DNA from: Nonomuraea ceibae
Lineage (GTDB): Bacteria; Actinomycetota; Actinomycetes; Streptosporangiales; Streptosporangiaceae
Assembly (NCBI RefSeq): GCF_019396325.1
Contig: NZ_JAHKRO010000031.1
Location: 1 to 64,000, forward strand
Reading direction: 5' to 3'
DNA: 64,000 nt
Numbering within the stretch: position 1 is the first letter of the stretch; every line of letters starts with the position of its first letter. A model generated the notes under the pieces. The model saw nothing but the letters and a program-made list of their open reading frames with translations. It did not search any database and was not told the DNA's origin. Made by a program: the position numbers and the translations under genes. Shown here in pieces: positions 51,517-60,677 of this stretch.

Positions 51517-53837
51517 GACTCGTCGCACCCCTGCGGTCCTTCGGCCGCGCCGACCTGGCGTCGGCAGGCGGCAAGGGGGCCAACCTGGGCGAGCTGACGG
51601 CGGGCGGGTTCCCCGTCCCCGACGGCTTCGTCGTCACCACCGACGCCTACGCGCTGGTCGCCTCGGGCCTGACCGCCCGGGACGACGTCGAGCGGGCCGA
51701 GGTCCCGGCCGAGCTGCGCCGGGAGATCGCGGCGGCGTACGAGGAACTGGGCGGCGGGCCGGTGGCCGTGCGGTCCAGCGCCACCGCCGAGGACCTGCCG
51801 GGCGCCGCGTTCGCCGGCCAGCAGGACACCTACCTCAACGTGGTCGGCGAGCAGGCGCTCCTCGACGCCGTACGCCGCTGCTGGGGCTCGCTGTGGACGG
51901 ACCGGGCGCTCGCCTACCGCGACAGGCTCGGCATCGACCACGGCGAGGTGCGCATCGCGGTCGTCGTGCAGCGGATGGTCGAGGCGGAGGCCGCGGGCGT
52001 GATGTTCTCCGCCGACCCGGTCACCGGCGAGCGCGGCCACCTCGTGGTCGACGCGAGCGCCGGGCTGGGCGAGGCCGTCGTGTCCGGGCTCGTCACCCCC
52101 GACCACTACGTGCTCACCCCGGACGGCCGGGTGGTGGACTTCCGGCCGGGCCGCCGCGAGGTGGTCGTCCGGGGCACGGCGGGCGGCGGCGTCGTCCACG
52201 AGCGCGGCGACGGCACGCCCGGCGAGCGGCTGCCCGCCGCCGCCCTGCGCGAGCTGGCCGCGCTCGGCACCCGGGTCGCCGCCCACTTCGGCCGCCCGCA
52301 GGACATGGAGTGGACCTACGCGGGCGGCCGGATCAGCCTGGTCCAGGCCCGCCCGATGACCGCGCTGCCGCCGCCGCCCGTGGGCCGGCTCAACCCGCTG
52401 CAGCGCAAGCTCCTGGCGGTCCTGCTGGAGTACGTGCCCGTGCGCCCCTACCCGATCGACATGACGACCTGGGCCCCGTACGGCCCGGCCGGGCTGATGG
52501 CGCGGGTGACCGCGTACTTCGGGCTGCGCGGCGCCTTCGAGGGGTTCCTGGAGGAGCGCGACGGCGTCGTCTACCGGCTCAGGCCGCCCCGGCCGCGTCC
52601 CACCGCGCGCCTGCTCGGCACCCCGTTCCGGTTCCTGGCCAAGGCCAGGCGGTACGATCCCGCGCGCTGGACCGAGGACCCGCGCCTGCCCGCGTTCATG
52701 CGCGCGACCCGGGAGCTGAACGAGCTCGACCTGGCCGCGCTGCCCTGGTCCGAGCTCGTCCGGGTGCCGCGCCGGGCGCTCGACGCCGTCCAGCCCATCG
52801 CCGGCGTGCGCATCGACTACCTGCCGGGGGCCGGCCGGGCGCTGGTGCGGCTGCTGCTGGCGCTCAAGCTCCGCCGCAGGGGCAGGCTGTTCGGCGACCT
52901 GATCACCGGGGCGCGCACCCGCACCTCCGACGCCAACGACGCGCTGGCCGCGCTGGCGGCGGAGGGGCCGGACGGGCCGCGGTTCGAGGAGATGTTCCGG
53001 GCGTTCCTCGCCGAGTACGGCCACCGCGAGACCGCGACCCCGCTCCTCGTCACGCCGCCGACCTGGGCCGACGCCCCGCAGACCGTGCTCGACCTGGTCA
53101 AGGTGCTGGCCGCCGGGCCGCCCGCGCCGCAGCCGCCCGGCGGCGACGCGCTCGGGCGGCTGCTGGCCTCGCTGCGGTCGCCGCGAGCGAAGGCGAAGCT
53201 GGCCCGGCTGGTGCGCGACGCCCGCGCGGGGGTCGCCTTCCGCGAAGACAGCCACTTCTACTTCACGATGCCGCTGCCGGTCCTGCGCAGGTCGCTGCTG
53301 GAGCTGGGCCGCAGGCTGTTCGACGACCCGCAGGACGTCTTCCACCTGCGGCTGGAGGAGCTGGAGGCGATCGGCGACCCGGCCACGGCGGACCTGCGGG
53401 CGCTGCGGTCGGCGGTGACCGCCCGCGCCGCCAGGCGGGAGGAGCTGGCCGGGGTGCGGCTCATCGACCCCAGGGCGATCTACCCGGTGCGCGCGACCGG
53501 CGACGCGCTGGCCGTCGGCGCGCCCGCCGGCGCGGGCGTCGCCACCGGCCCGGTCAAGGTCATCCGCGACCCGTCGGAGTTCGGCAAGCTCGACGGCGGC
53601 GACGTGCTGGTCTGCCCCTACACGAACCCGTCGTGGACGCCGCTGTTCCAGCGGGCCGCCGCCGTCGTGGTCGACGCGGGCGGCAGCGCCTCGCACGCCG
53701 CGATCGTGGCCAGGGAGTACGGCATCCCCGCGGTCATGGGCACCGGCGACGGCACCACGGTCCTGGCCGACGGCCGTCTGGTGACGGTCGACGGCGACGC
53801 CGGGCTCGTCACGGCGGCAGCCCCCCAGGACGCCTGA
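51513..53837 (+). CDS. Rifampin-phosphotransferase-like enzyme (PEP synthase family)
   Basis: 774 residues. The N-terminal ATP-grasp domain has GGKGANLGELTAGGFPVPDG, RSSATAEDLPGAAFAGQQD and VMFSADPVTGERG. A ~400-residue helical middle follows. The swivelling phosphohistidine domain is at the C-terminus (GGSASHAAIVAREYGIPAV, catalytic His). No PEP/pyruvate TIM barrel follows, so it is not PEP synthase. The order ATP-grasp, middle, His is that of rifampin phosphotransferase, which inactivates rifamycins with ATP. It is shorter than the ~870-residue type enzymes. Coupling to a drug exporter supports a detoxifying role; the substrate is inferred. Confidence 0.82.
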   Translation: MRLVAPLRSFGRADLASAGGKGANLGELTAGGFPVPDGFVVTTDAYALVASGLTARDDVERAEVPAELRREIAAAYEELGGGPVAVRSSATAEDLPGAAFAGQQDTYLNVVGEQALLDAVRRCWGSLWTDRALAYRDRLGIDHGEVRIAVVVQRMVEAEAAGVMFSADPVTGERGHLVVDASAGLGEAVVSGLVTPDHYVLTPDGRVVDFRPGRREVVVRGTAGGGVVHERGDGTPGERLPAAALRELAALGTRVAAHFGRPQDMEWTYAGGRISLVQARPMTALPPPPVGRLNPLQRKLLAVLLEYVPVRPYPIDMTTWAPYGPAGLMARVTAYFGLRGAFEGFLEERDGVVYRLRPPRPRPTARLLGTPFRFLAKARRYDPARWTEDPRLPAFMRATRELNELDLAALPWSELVRVPRRALDAVQPIAGVRIDYLPGAGRALVRLLLALKLRRRGRLFGDLITGARTRTSDANDALAALAAEGPDGPRFEEMFRAFLAEYGHRETATPLLVTPPTWADAPQTVLDLVKVLAAGPPAPQPPGGDALGRLLASLRSPRAKAKLARLVRDARAGVAFREDSHFYFTMPLPVLRRSLLELGRRLFDDPQDVFHLRLEELEAIGDPATADLRALRSAVTARAARREELAGVRLIDPRAIYPVRATGDALAVGAPAGAGVATGPVKVIRDPSEFGKLDGGDVLVCPYTNPSWTPLFQRAAAVVVDAGGSASHAAIVAREYGIPAVMGTGDGTTVLADGRLVTVDGDAGLVTAAAPQDA

Positions 53838-53841
53838 CAGG

Positions 53842-54456
53842 ATGGCTCACATGGTCACCGACCACCGCAAGCTGCCCCGGCGCCGCGGCGAGGAGCTGAG
53901 CGCCGCCATCTACCGGGCGACGCTCGACGAGCTCGCCGAGTCCGGCTACGCCCGGCTGACCATGGAACGGGTCGCCGAGCGGGCCAGGGCCAGCAAGGCG
54001 TCGCTCTACCGCCGCTGGCCGACCAGGGTCGCCCTGGTCATGGAGGCCGTCTACCACTCGCTGCCCGACGCGGCCGACGTGCCCGACACCGGCAGCCTGC
54101 GCGAGGACCTGCTGGCGACGCTGCGCCGGATGGCGGCGGCGCTGTCGGGGCCGGCCGGTGAGGCCATGCGCGGGCTGCTGAGCGAGGCGCTGCGGGACGA
54201 GTCGAGCGCCGCGGCGTTCCGGGCGGCCTCGCAGGGCACCGGCCGCAAGATCCTCGCCGAGATCGTCCGGCGGGCGGCCGAGCGCGGCGAGGTCGATCCG
54301 GCCGACGTCACGCCGCGCCGCCTGGACGCCGGTCAGGCGCTGCTGCGGCACCACTTCCTCTTCCAGGGGCCGCCCATCCCCGACCAGCTCCTGATCGACA
54401 TCGTGGACGAGGTCGTCGTCCCGCTGCTTACCGCAGGCCGATCGCCCCGCCCATGA
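53842..54456 (+). CDS. TetR family regulator of the exporter operon
   Basis: 204 residues. The N-terminal helix-turn-helix is YARLTMERVAERARASKASLYRRW, a clear TetR form. The C-terminal part is a TetR ligand domain of the kind with LRRMAAALSGPAGEAMRGLL. The gene starts 4 bases after the RPH-like gene and is presumably the local repressor acting on the operator at 50110-50128. An ATG three codons later is an alternative start. The last 29 bases overlap the next, convergent, TetR gene. Confidence 0.9.
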   Translation: MAHMVTDHRKLPRRRGEELSAAIYRATLDELAESGYARLTMERVAERARASKASLYRRWPTRVALVMEAVYHSLPDAADVPDTGSLREDLLATLRRMAAALSGPAGEAMRGLLSEALRDESSAAAFRAASQGTGRKILAEIVRRAAERGEVDPADVTPRRLDAGQALLRHHFLFQGPPIPDQLLIDIVDEVVVPLLTAGRSPRP

Positions 54457-55123
54457 CCCGCATCGCGTGGTCGAAGGCCGTGTGCCGGTCCTCGATCGTG
54501 TTCGTGAACTGGCCGAACAGCTCGAAGCTGACCCATCCGTAGAGGCCCGTCCACGCCGCCAGGCAGCGGAACACCACGTCGTCGGGCACGCCCGGCATGA
54601 GCTCGCGCACCCGTTCGGCGTCCTCGCGCAGCGGCGCCGGGGGAGCGGGCGCCAGGGCGGGCGGGTCGACGGCGCCGGCCGCCTGGGCCTGCGAGACGAT
54701 CCGGCCGAGCACCGCCACGTCGCGCACGCGGGCGGCGACCGTGTCCTGCGGAGCCTGGTAGCCGGGCACCGGCGAGCCGTAGAGCAGCGCGTACTCGTGG
54801 GGGTGCGCCAGCGCCCAGGTGCGCACCGCGTGGCAGGCGGCCAGCCAGCGGCCCGCGTAGTCGTCGTCCGGGCAGGCGGCGTCGGCCTGCTCGACCGCCT
54901 CGCCGAGGGCGTTGTAGCCGTCGATGATCAAGGTGGTCAGCAGGTCGTCGCGGCTGGGAAAGTAGCGGTAGACGGCCGACGACACCATGCCCATCTCGCG
55001 CGCCACCGCGCGCAGCGACAACCCGCCCGCGCCCTCGGTGGCGAGCTGTCGGCGGGCGATGTCGGCGATCTCCCTGGTGAGCTCGGCTCTGACACGTTCT
55101 CTGGCAGTACGGCTCGCTGTCAT
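54428..55123 (-). CDS. TetR family regulator (WHG domain type)
   Basis: 231 residues from the ATG at 55123. The helix-turn-helix is LSLRAVAREMGMVSSAVYRYF, with SRDDLLTTLIIDGYNALGEA following, a common actinobacterial TetR subgroup. The C-terminal part is a WHG-type ligand domain (HEYALLYGSPVPGYQAP). It is divergent from the small membrane protein gene at 55237. Two palindromes lie between them, so it probably represses that gene and itself. Confidence 0.92.
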   Translation of the reverse strand: MTASRTARERVRAELTREIADIARRQLATEGAGGLSLRAVAREMGMVSSAVYRYFPSRDDLLTTLIIDGYNALGEAVEQADAACPDDDYAGRWLAACHAVRTWALAHPHEYALLYGSPVPGYQAPQDTVAARVRDVAVLGRIVSQAQAAGAVDPPALAPAPPAPLREDAERVRELMPGVPDDVVFRCLAAWTGLYGWVSFELFGQFTNTIEDRHTAFDHAMRVMGGAIGLR

Positions 55124-55157
55124 GTCCGCCACGTTAGCAGAGCACCGAGAAAAAACG

Positions 55158-55206
55158 AGAGCACTGCTCTTGACGACTGTCGCTCTCTTGAGAGAGCATT
55201 GCTCTC
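55158..55206. promoter_or_regulatory. Double TetR operator
   Basis: AGAGCA-C-TGCTCT (55158-55170) and GAGAGCA-T-TGCTCTC (55192-55206) are perfect palindromes of the same sequence class, with centres 35 bases apart. They sit in the gap between the TetR gene (start 55123) and the plus-strand gene (55237). The intervening GACTGTCGCTCTC holds a half-site-like CGCTCTC. Cooperative binding of TetR dimers is expected. Confidence 0.8.
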
Positions 55207-55236
55207 GTAAGCGAACGCCAGTCACCGGAGGTAATG

Positions 55237-55584
55237 ATGATCGCCAAGGGCGCCAACATGGTCCTGATGTTCCTGCTGGAGCTCGGCGTGATCGCCTCCG
55301 CCGGCTACTGGGGCTTCACGCTCCACGCGCACTGGGTCGTCAAGGTGGTCGCCGGGCTCGGCGCGCCGGCGCTGTTCATCACCGCCTGGGCGCTGTTCGG
55401 CGCGGGGGGCGGCGCCAACGCCACCTTCCCGCTCACCGGCGCCGGCCGGGTCGTCCTGGAGATCCTCTGGTTCGGCGGCGGCGCCCTGGCCCTGTACGCG
55501 GCGGGCCAGGCCCGCGCGGCCGCCGTCTTCGCCGCCCTCTTCGTCGTCAACGCGGTCCTCCGCATCGTCTGGAAGCAGGTCTGA
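55237..55584 (+). CDS. YrdB/DUF2568 family membrane protein
   Basis: 115 residues. Of two adjacent ATGs (55234 and 55237), the second has the better distance to GGAGG. It has four transmembrane segments: VLMFLLELGVIASAGYWGF, APALFITAWALFGA, VLEILWFGGGALALYAAG, AAAVFAALFVVNAVLRIVW. It matches DUF2568, an uncharacterised small membrane family. It heads an operon with the next two dehydrogenase-like genes under the double palindrome. Confidence 0.85.
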   Translation: MIAKGANMVLMFLLELGVIASAGYWGFTLHAHWVVKVVAGLGAPALFITAWALFGAGGGANATFPLTGAGRVVLEILWFGGGALALYAAGQARAAAVFAALFVVNAVLRIVWKQV

Positions 55585-55586
55585 TC

Positions 55587-56498
55587 ATGGGAAAGCACGT
55601 CGTGGTGGGCTCCGGCCAGGTCGGCACGCACCTGGCCGGCAAGCTCCTCGCCCAGGGACACGAGGTCACCGTGGTGACCCGCTCGGGCCGCGGCCCGGCC
55701 GGAGCCGTCAAGGTCGCGGCCGACGTCGCCGACAGCGCCCGCCTCATCGAGGCCACCCGGGGCGCGGACGTCCTCTACAACTGCGTGAACCCGCAGTATC
55801 ACCGCTGGCTCACCGACTGGCCGCCGATGGCCGCCTCGTTCCTGGCCGCCGCCGAGGCGACCGGCGCCGCGTACGTCATGCTGGGCAACCTCTACCCGTA
55901 CGGTCCCGTCACCGGTCCGATGACCGAGGACCTGCCGCTCGCCTCCACCAGCCCCAAGGCGCGGGTGCGGGCCACGATGTGGGCCGACGCGCTGGCCGCG
56001 CACCGGGCGGGCCGGATCCGGGCGACCGAGGTGCGCGCCTCCGACTACTTCGGCCCCGGCGCGACCGACCAGTCCTACCTGGGCGAGCGCTTCCTGCCGG
56101 CGCTGCGGGCGGGCCGGACCGTCCAGCTGGTCTTCCCGGCCGACATCCCGCACAGCTGGACGTACCTGCCCGACGTGGCCGACGCGCTGATCGTCGCGGG
56201 CGGCGACGAGCGCGCCTGGGGCCGGCCGTGGCACGTGCCGACCGCCGAGCCGCAGAGCTTCCGCCAGATCGGCCGGCGCATGGCCGCGCTGCTCGGCCTG
56301 CCCGAGCCCAGGATGACCACGCTGCCGTGGCCGCTGGTGCGCCTGACCGGGCTGTTCTCGCCCATGATCGGCGAGCTCCGGCACACCCGCTACCAGTTCA
56401 CCGCCCCGTACGAGCTCGACTCCTCGGCCTTCCAGCGGACGTTCGGCGTCGCGCCCACGCCCCTGGACGAGGCGCTGAAGGCTACGCTCGAGGCGTGA
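55587..56498 (+). CDS. NAD-dependent epimerase/dehydratase family protein
   Basis: 303 residues. The Rossmann start is HVVVGSGQVGTHLAGKLLA; GLY motifs and YVMLGNLYPYGPVTGPMTED follow. RATEVRASDYFGPGATD and HSWTYLPDVADALIVAG are extended-SDR signatures. The TGxxGxxG is replaced by GSGQVG. The canonical YxxxK is not evident (the TSPKARVRATMWAD region stands there), so catalysis may differ. It begins two bases after the DUF2568 gene and overlaps the next gene by 4 bases. Confidence 0.85.
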   Translation: MGKHVVVGSGQVGTHLAGKLLAQGHEVTVVTRSGRGPAGAVKVAADVADSARLIEATRGADVLYNCVNPQYHRWLTDWPPMAASFLAAAEATGAAYVMLGNLYPYGPVTGPMTEDLPLASTSPKARVRATMWADALAAHRAGRIRATEVRASDYFGPGATDQSYLGERFLPALRAGRTVQLVFPADIPHSWTYLPDVADALIVAGGDERAWGRPWHVPTAEPQSFRQIGRRMAALLGLPEPRMTTLPWPLVRLTGLFSPMIGELRHTRYQFTAPYELDSSAFQRTFGVAPTPLDEALKATLEA

Positions 56499-57379
56499 AG
56501 ATTGCCATGATCGGCCTGGGCGACATCGCGGCGAAGGCCTACCTCCCGGTGCTGGCCGCGCAGCCCGGCCTCGACCTCCACCTGTGCACCCGCGACAGCG
56601 CGAAGCTGGACCGGCTCGGCGACGCCTACCGGATCGCCGACCGGTCCACCTCCGTCGACGAGGTGATCAAGGCGGGGGTCGACGCGGCGTTCGTGCACGC
56701 CGCCACCGCCGCCCACCCGGAGCTGGTCGAGCCGCTGCTCACCGCCGGGGTGCACGTCTACGTGGACAAGCCGATCGCCGACAACCTGGCCGACTGTGAG
56801 CGGCTGGCCGCGCTGGCGCGGGCCGAGGGACGGTCGCTGATGACCGGCTTCAACCGGCGTCACGCCCCCGGCTACACGGGGCTGGCCGAGCTGCCCCGGC
56901 ACCTGGTGCTGATGCAGAAGAACCGGGAGAACCACCCCGACGCCGTCCGGCGGGCGATCTTCGACGACTTCATCCACGTCGTCGACACGCTCAGGTTCCT
57001 GGCCCCCGGCCCGGTCACCGGCACCACCGCCCGCACCCGCGTGCGCGACGGCCTGCTGGAGCACGTCGTGCTGGAGCTGACCGGCGACGGCTTCACCGCC
57101 ATCGGCGTGATGAACCGGGTGAGCGGCGCCGGCGAGGAGAGCTGCGAGGTCATGGGGGCGGGCGTCAAGCGCCGGGTGGACAACCTCGGCGCCGTGACCG
57201 ACTACGCCGGCGGCGAGATCCGCACCCGGCGGCCCGACTGGGTGCCGGTCGCCCGGCAGCGCGGCATCGAGCAGGTCACGCTGGAGTTCCTGGCCGCCGT
57301 CCGCGACGGCCGCGTCCTCTCCGCCGACGACGCGCTCGTCACCCACGCCCTGTGCGAGGAGATCGTCACCGCTTCCTGA
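56495..57379 (+). CDS. Gfo/Idh/MocA family oxidoreductase
   Basis: 294 residues from the GTG at 56495. The Rossmann start is KIAMIGLGDIAAKAYLPVLA and the family motif is GVHVYVDKPIADNL with the conserved Lys-Pro. FDDFIHVVDTLRFLAPG contains the His/Asp of the active-site helix. It is NAD(P)-dependent, substrate unknown, possibly a sugar or inositol-like compound. The end overlaps the convergent protease gene by 14 bases. Confidence 0.9.
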   Translation: MKIAMIGLGDIAAKAYLPVLAAQPGLDLHLCTRDSAKLDRLGDAYRIADRSTSVDEVIKAGVDAAFVHAATAAHPELVEPLLTAGVHVYVDKPIADNLADCERLAALARAEGRSLMTGFNRRHAPGYTGLAELPRHLVLMQKNRENHPDAVRRAIFDDFIHVVDTLRFLAPGPVTGTTARTRVRDGLLEHVVLELTGDGFTAIGVMNRVSGAGEESCEVMGAGVKRRVDNLGAVTDYAGGEIRTRRPDWVPVARQRGIEQVTLEFLAAVRDGRVLSADDALVTHALCEEIVTAS

Positions 57380-58202
57380 GCAGCATCGCCTCGTCGGCCT
57401 CGGCCAGCATCCGGGTGAACGACCTGTCGCCGAGCCGGGTGAGCACGGTGAACCCCTTGCGGTCGCGCAGCGGGCTGGAGGACGACACCACGCCCGCGAT
57501 CGCGCCGCCGTGCAGCGCCGGGCCGCCGCTGCCGCCCGCCGCCGCGTGGCAGTTGCGCGTCACGAGCACGCCCGGCCCCCGAGCCGGACCCTCGGACGTG
57601 CCCTCCACCGCGTCGCCCAGGCAGTGGTACATCCGGGTCCCCGGATACCGCTTGCCCGCCGGATAGCCGAGCAGCTCCAGCCCCCGCAGCGAGCTGCCCC
57701 TGCTGGTCGGCAACGGGCGCAGGCCCGGCCCGGTGACCTCCTCCAGCGCCTGCTGCTCCACCGTCGCCACCCCGACGATCCCCACGTCGTACGGGAGCAG
57801 CTTGGGCGAGTACGGCCGGTCCCGGTAGCGGGCCGGCACCCAGGTGCGCACCGCCGGCCACACGCCCAGCGGCGGGCTGCCCCGGTCGTAGCCCGGCAGG
57901 AACGCGAGCTGCTTGAGCGGCCTGCCCTGGTTGTACAGGCAGTGCGCCGCCGTCAGCACCAGGCTCCGGCTCCGGCTGCCGATCACCGATCCGCCGCACA
58001 TCAGGTGGGTGCCCGTGACGGGATCCCGCCCCACCAGCACCCCCGTCAGCCGCCGCGCTCCGGTGTACGGGCGCGGCACGGGGGCGAAGCCGAGACGGTC
58101 ACCCCCCGGGGTGAGCACCTTGCGCACCGGGATGCTGCGCTGGGAGACGTCAGCGGCGACGGTGGGGTCGAGCAGGGCCAGAGTAAGCACCAACCTGAGC
58201 AC
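57366..58202 (-). CDS. Secreted trypsin-like serine protease
   Basis: 278 residues with a short signal peptide (MLRLVLTLALLDPTVAADV). The catalytic triad is visible: His in SLVLTAAHCLYNQ, Asp in LLPYDVGIVGVA, Ser in AAAGGSGGPALHGG. It is an S1 family extracellular protease of the V8/glutamyl endopeptidase-like branch common in actinomycetes. The His-Cys (AAHC) and another Cys (MCGGSVIG) suggest the conserved disulfide. Between the start and the next gene (58203-58257) is a short gap. Confidence 0.92.
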   Translation of the reverse strand: MLRLVLTLALLDPTVAADVSQRSIPVRKVLTPGGDRLGFAPVPRPYTGARRLTGVLVGRDPVTGTHLMCGGSVIGSRSRSLVLTAAHCLYNQGRPLKQLAFLPGYDRGSPPLGVWPAVRTWVPARYRDRPYSPKLLPYDVGIVGVATVEQQALEEVTGPGLRPLPTSRGSSLRGLELLGYPAGKRYPGTRMYHCLGDAVEGTSEGPARGPGVLVTRNCHAAAGGSGGPALHGGAIAGVVSSSSPLRDRKGFTVLTRLGDRSFTRMLAEADEAMLLRKR

Positions 58203-58257
58203 CCACCTACTTCTAGCAGCAAACGATCAGCCCGCTGACCTGCGACATCAAGGTTTA

Positions 58258-59262
58258 CTAAGCCATGTACTGGGCGCCCAGCGCACGCAGCCTGGCGTGC
58301 GCCGACTCGTACACCGAAGGGGTGCCGAGGTAGGCCTTGGGCAGTTTGGCGACCATCGTGTAGTTGGCGTCGCACACGTTGCCGACCGGCGCCTGCCCGG
58401 CCTGGCTGACGAGCTGGTAGGCGTCCAGCTCGTCGAGCCCGGTCAGGGACGACGTCCAGGTGACCAGGTCGTGCTGGCTGATGCGGTAGGCGTCCTCCAG
58501 CGGCCGGGCCGAACCGGTCGTCATCAGGTGCAGGTCGTCCTCCAGCCTCGGCCACGGCGTCGCCACGCCCTTGATCAGCTCGACCGCGACCACGGTGTTC
58601 ATGGCCGCCTCGACGGCGGTGCCGCACACCTCGCCGTGCCCCTGGAGCCCGTGGCCGTCACCGATGGAGAACAGCCCGCCCTCCACGTTGACGCCCAGGT
58701 AGACGGTGACGCCCGCGCGCAGCTCCGGCGTGTCCATGTTGCCGCCGTGCGCGTCGGGGACGATCGTCATGCGGGACTCGTTCGCGCCGGGCGCCACGCC
58801 GACCGTGCCGTGCATCGGGTCGAGCGGCAGCTCCACCCGGAAGTCGCTGTTGCGCGCCTGGTAGACGGCCACGCCCTTGGCCACGTCCAGGTCGTACCAC
58901 CAGACCCGCTCCTCCAGCGGCGGCTGGAGCATGGCCGTGGTGTGGGTGCCGGTCAGCGCGCCGAAGTGCGGGAACGTGCTCGAAACGGCCCAGTCCCTGG
59001 CCGGGGTGATGGACACGAAGTGCAGCGCCAGCGTGTCGCCGGGCTCGGCCCCCTCGACGTGGAAGGGGCCGGTGACCGGGTTGAGATAGGGGAACTCGCA
59101 CACCTGTGACGGCAGGTCGTCCACCGACCGGACGCGGCCGGCGAAGCAGTCCTCGGTGAACAGCTCCAGGATCGTGCCGGGCCGCACCTTCCCGACGGGG
59201 GCCCGGCCGCCGAAGGTGTAGCTGTACTCCTCGGGGGAGGGGCGGTAAGAGATGACGTTCAA
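58258..59262 (-). CDS. fmdA: Acetamidase/formamidase
   Basis: 334 residues from a TTG at 59262 overlapping the permease stop (TTGA), with GGAGGT just upstream; the frame extends further but into the permease gene. Family motifs are VEGAEPGDTLALHFVSI, NVEGGLFSIGDGHGLQGHGE and GTAVEAAMNTVV. It hydrolyses formamide or acetamide to ammonia and acid in the cytoplasm. It is co-translated with an amino acid/amide permease and follows an AmiC-like sensor gene, so it makes up an amide-use operon. The gene symbol is by family; formamide or acetamide preference is not readable. Confidence 0.9.
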   Translation of the reverse strand: MNVISYRPSPEEYSYTFGGRAPVGKVRPGTILELFTEDCFAGRVRSVDDLPSQVCEFPYLNPVTGPFHVEGAEPGDTLALHFVSITPARDWAVSSTFPHFGALTGTHTTAMLQPPLEERVWWYDLDVAKGVAVYQARNSDFRVELPLDPMHGTVGVAPGANESRMTIVPDAHGGNMDTPELRAGVTVYLGVNVEGGLFSIGDGHGLQGHGEVCGTAVEAAMNTVVAVELIKGVATPWPRLEDDLHLMTTGSARPLEDAYRISQHDLVTWTSSLTGLDELDAYQLVSQAGQAPVGNVCDANYTMVAKLPKAYLGTPSVYESAHARLRALGAQYMA

Positions 59263-60623
59263 GAGACCTCCGAGGGCAGGACGGGACGGCGGCCCGTCGA
59301 GTAGAGAACCAGCGCCACGATCAGCCCGATCCCGAGCCAGACGAACCCGAGCACCTGGGCGGCCACCGAGGCGTTGATGACGACCAGCACCAGCACGGCG
59401 AACCCGATCACGGGGACCAGCAGGTGCGCGGCCCAGTTGCGGCTGCGCTGCCGCACGACATAGTGCACCACGACCGCGACGTGCAGAAGCAGGAACGCCG
59501 TCATGGCGCCGAAGTTGATGAGCGAGCTGAGCAGCGAGATCGCGTCGGCGTAGAAGCTCAGCCCGACGCCCAGCACCAGCGTGATCAGCGCGACGGAGAA
59601 GGTGGCGTTGACGGGCACCTTGTGCTTGGGGTCGACGCGGGCCAGGAACGAGGGGAGCTGCCGGTCGCGGGCCATCGCGAACAGCAGCCGCGAGGTGGCC
59701 GCCTGGGCGACGAGTGAGTTGGCGAAGCCCCACGCGATCGCGGTGGCCACCGCGCACAGCACGCCGAGCCAGGCGCCGCCGGCGTACGTGGCGGTGTCGT
59801 AGAAGGCGTTGTCGACGTTGGCGCCGGGCACGAGGGCGGCGCGGTCGGGCACGAGCAGGGCCGCCACCCAGGTCTGCACCACGAACAGCACGGCGGCCAG
59901 CGCCAGCGCGGCGACCATGGAGCGGCCCAGGCGCCGGGCGTCCTCGCGGTTCTCCTCGGCGAGCGTGGAGATGCCGTCGAAGCCGAGGAACGACAGCACG
60001 GCGACCGAGGCGGCGCCGAAGACCAGCGTCCAGGAGAACGCCGAGGAGTCGAAGACCGGCGTGAGCGCCCCGGCCGTGCCCTTGCCCTGCGCCAGCGCGA
60101 TGCCGCCGATCACCAGGAAGATCGCCAGGACGACGAGCTCGGCGGCCAGCATGATGCGGGTGATCCGGGCGGTCATCTGGATGCCGAGCCGGTTGATCAC
60201 GGTGTTGAGCACGATGAAGACGATCAGCCAGGCCCACACCGGCACGGCGGGCACGAAGGAGTGCATCGCGGCGCCGGCGACCATGTAGAGCAGGGTCGGC
60301 ACGAGCAGGTAGTCCAGCAGGATCACCCAGCCGGCCATGAACCCGACGGGGGCGGCGATGCCGCGGCCCGCGTAGGTGTAGACCGAGCCGGCCATCGGGA
60401 ACGCCTTGGCCATCTGGGCGTAGGACAGCGCGGTGAACGCCATCGCGACCAGGCCGATGATGTAGGCGAGCGCGACCATGCCGCCGGACGAGGCGAAGAC
60501 GGTGCCGAAGATGCCGAACGGCGCAATCGGCACCATGAAGATCAGACCGTAGATCATCAGGTCGGCGAACCCGAGGGAGCGCTGGAGCTCCTGCCGGTAG
60601 CCGAACTGTTCGATGGTGCTCAT
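59259..60623 (-). CDS. APC family amino acid/amide permease
   Basis: 454 residues from the ATG at 60623, preceded by AAGGAG. About 12 transmembrane helices. The first holds GFADLMIYGLIFMVPIAPFG, matching the APC helix 1 motif, and AGSVYTYAGRGIAAPVGF is the APC helix 3 family motif. VLSFLGFDGISTLAEEN is the conserved helix 6-7 region. Co-translated with the acetamidase gene, it probably imports the amide or an amino acid related to it. Confidence 0.92.
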   Translation of the reverse strand: MSTIEQFGYRQELQRSLGFADLMIYGLIFMVPIAPFGIFGTVFASSGGMVALAYIIGLVAMAFTALSYAQMAKAFPMAGSVYTYAGRGIAAPVGFMAGWVILLDYLLVPTLLYMVAGAAMHSFVPAVPVWAWLIVFIVLNTVINRLGIQMTARITRIMLAAELVVLAIFLVIGGIALAQGKGTAGALTPVFDSSAFSWTLVFGAASVAVLSFLGFDGISTLAEENREDARRLGRSMVAALALAAVLFVVQTWVAALLVPDRAALVPGANVDNAFYDTATYAGGAWLGVLCAVATAIAWGFANSLVAQAATSRLLFAMARDRQLPSFLARVDPKHKVPVNATFSVALITLVLGVGLSFYADAISLLSSLINFGAMTAFLLLHVAVVVHYVVRQRSRNWAAHLLVPVIGFAVLVLVVINASVAAQVLGFVWLGIGLIVALVLYSTGRRPVLPSEVS

Positions 60624-60677
60624 GAACGGCTCCTTCAATGTGCTGGGGGTGATGAGCACATTAGAGGGTGAAGCTTT

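Noticed and set aside
51513..53837. Phosphoenolpyruvate synthase
   Set aside because: The C-terminal PEP/pyruvate-binding barrel is missing and the His domain is at the very end, so the domain order is that of rifampin phosphotransferase.
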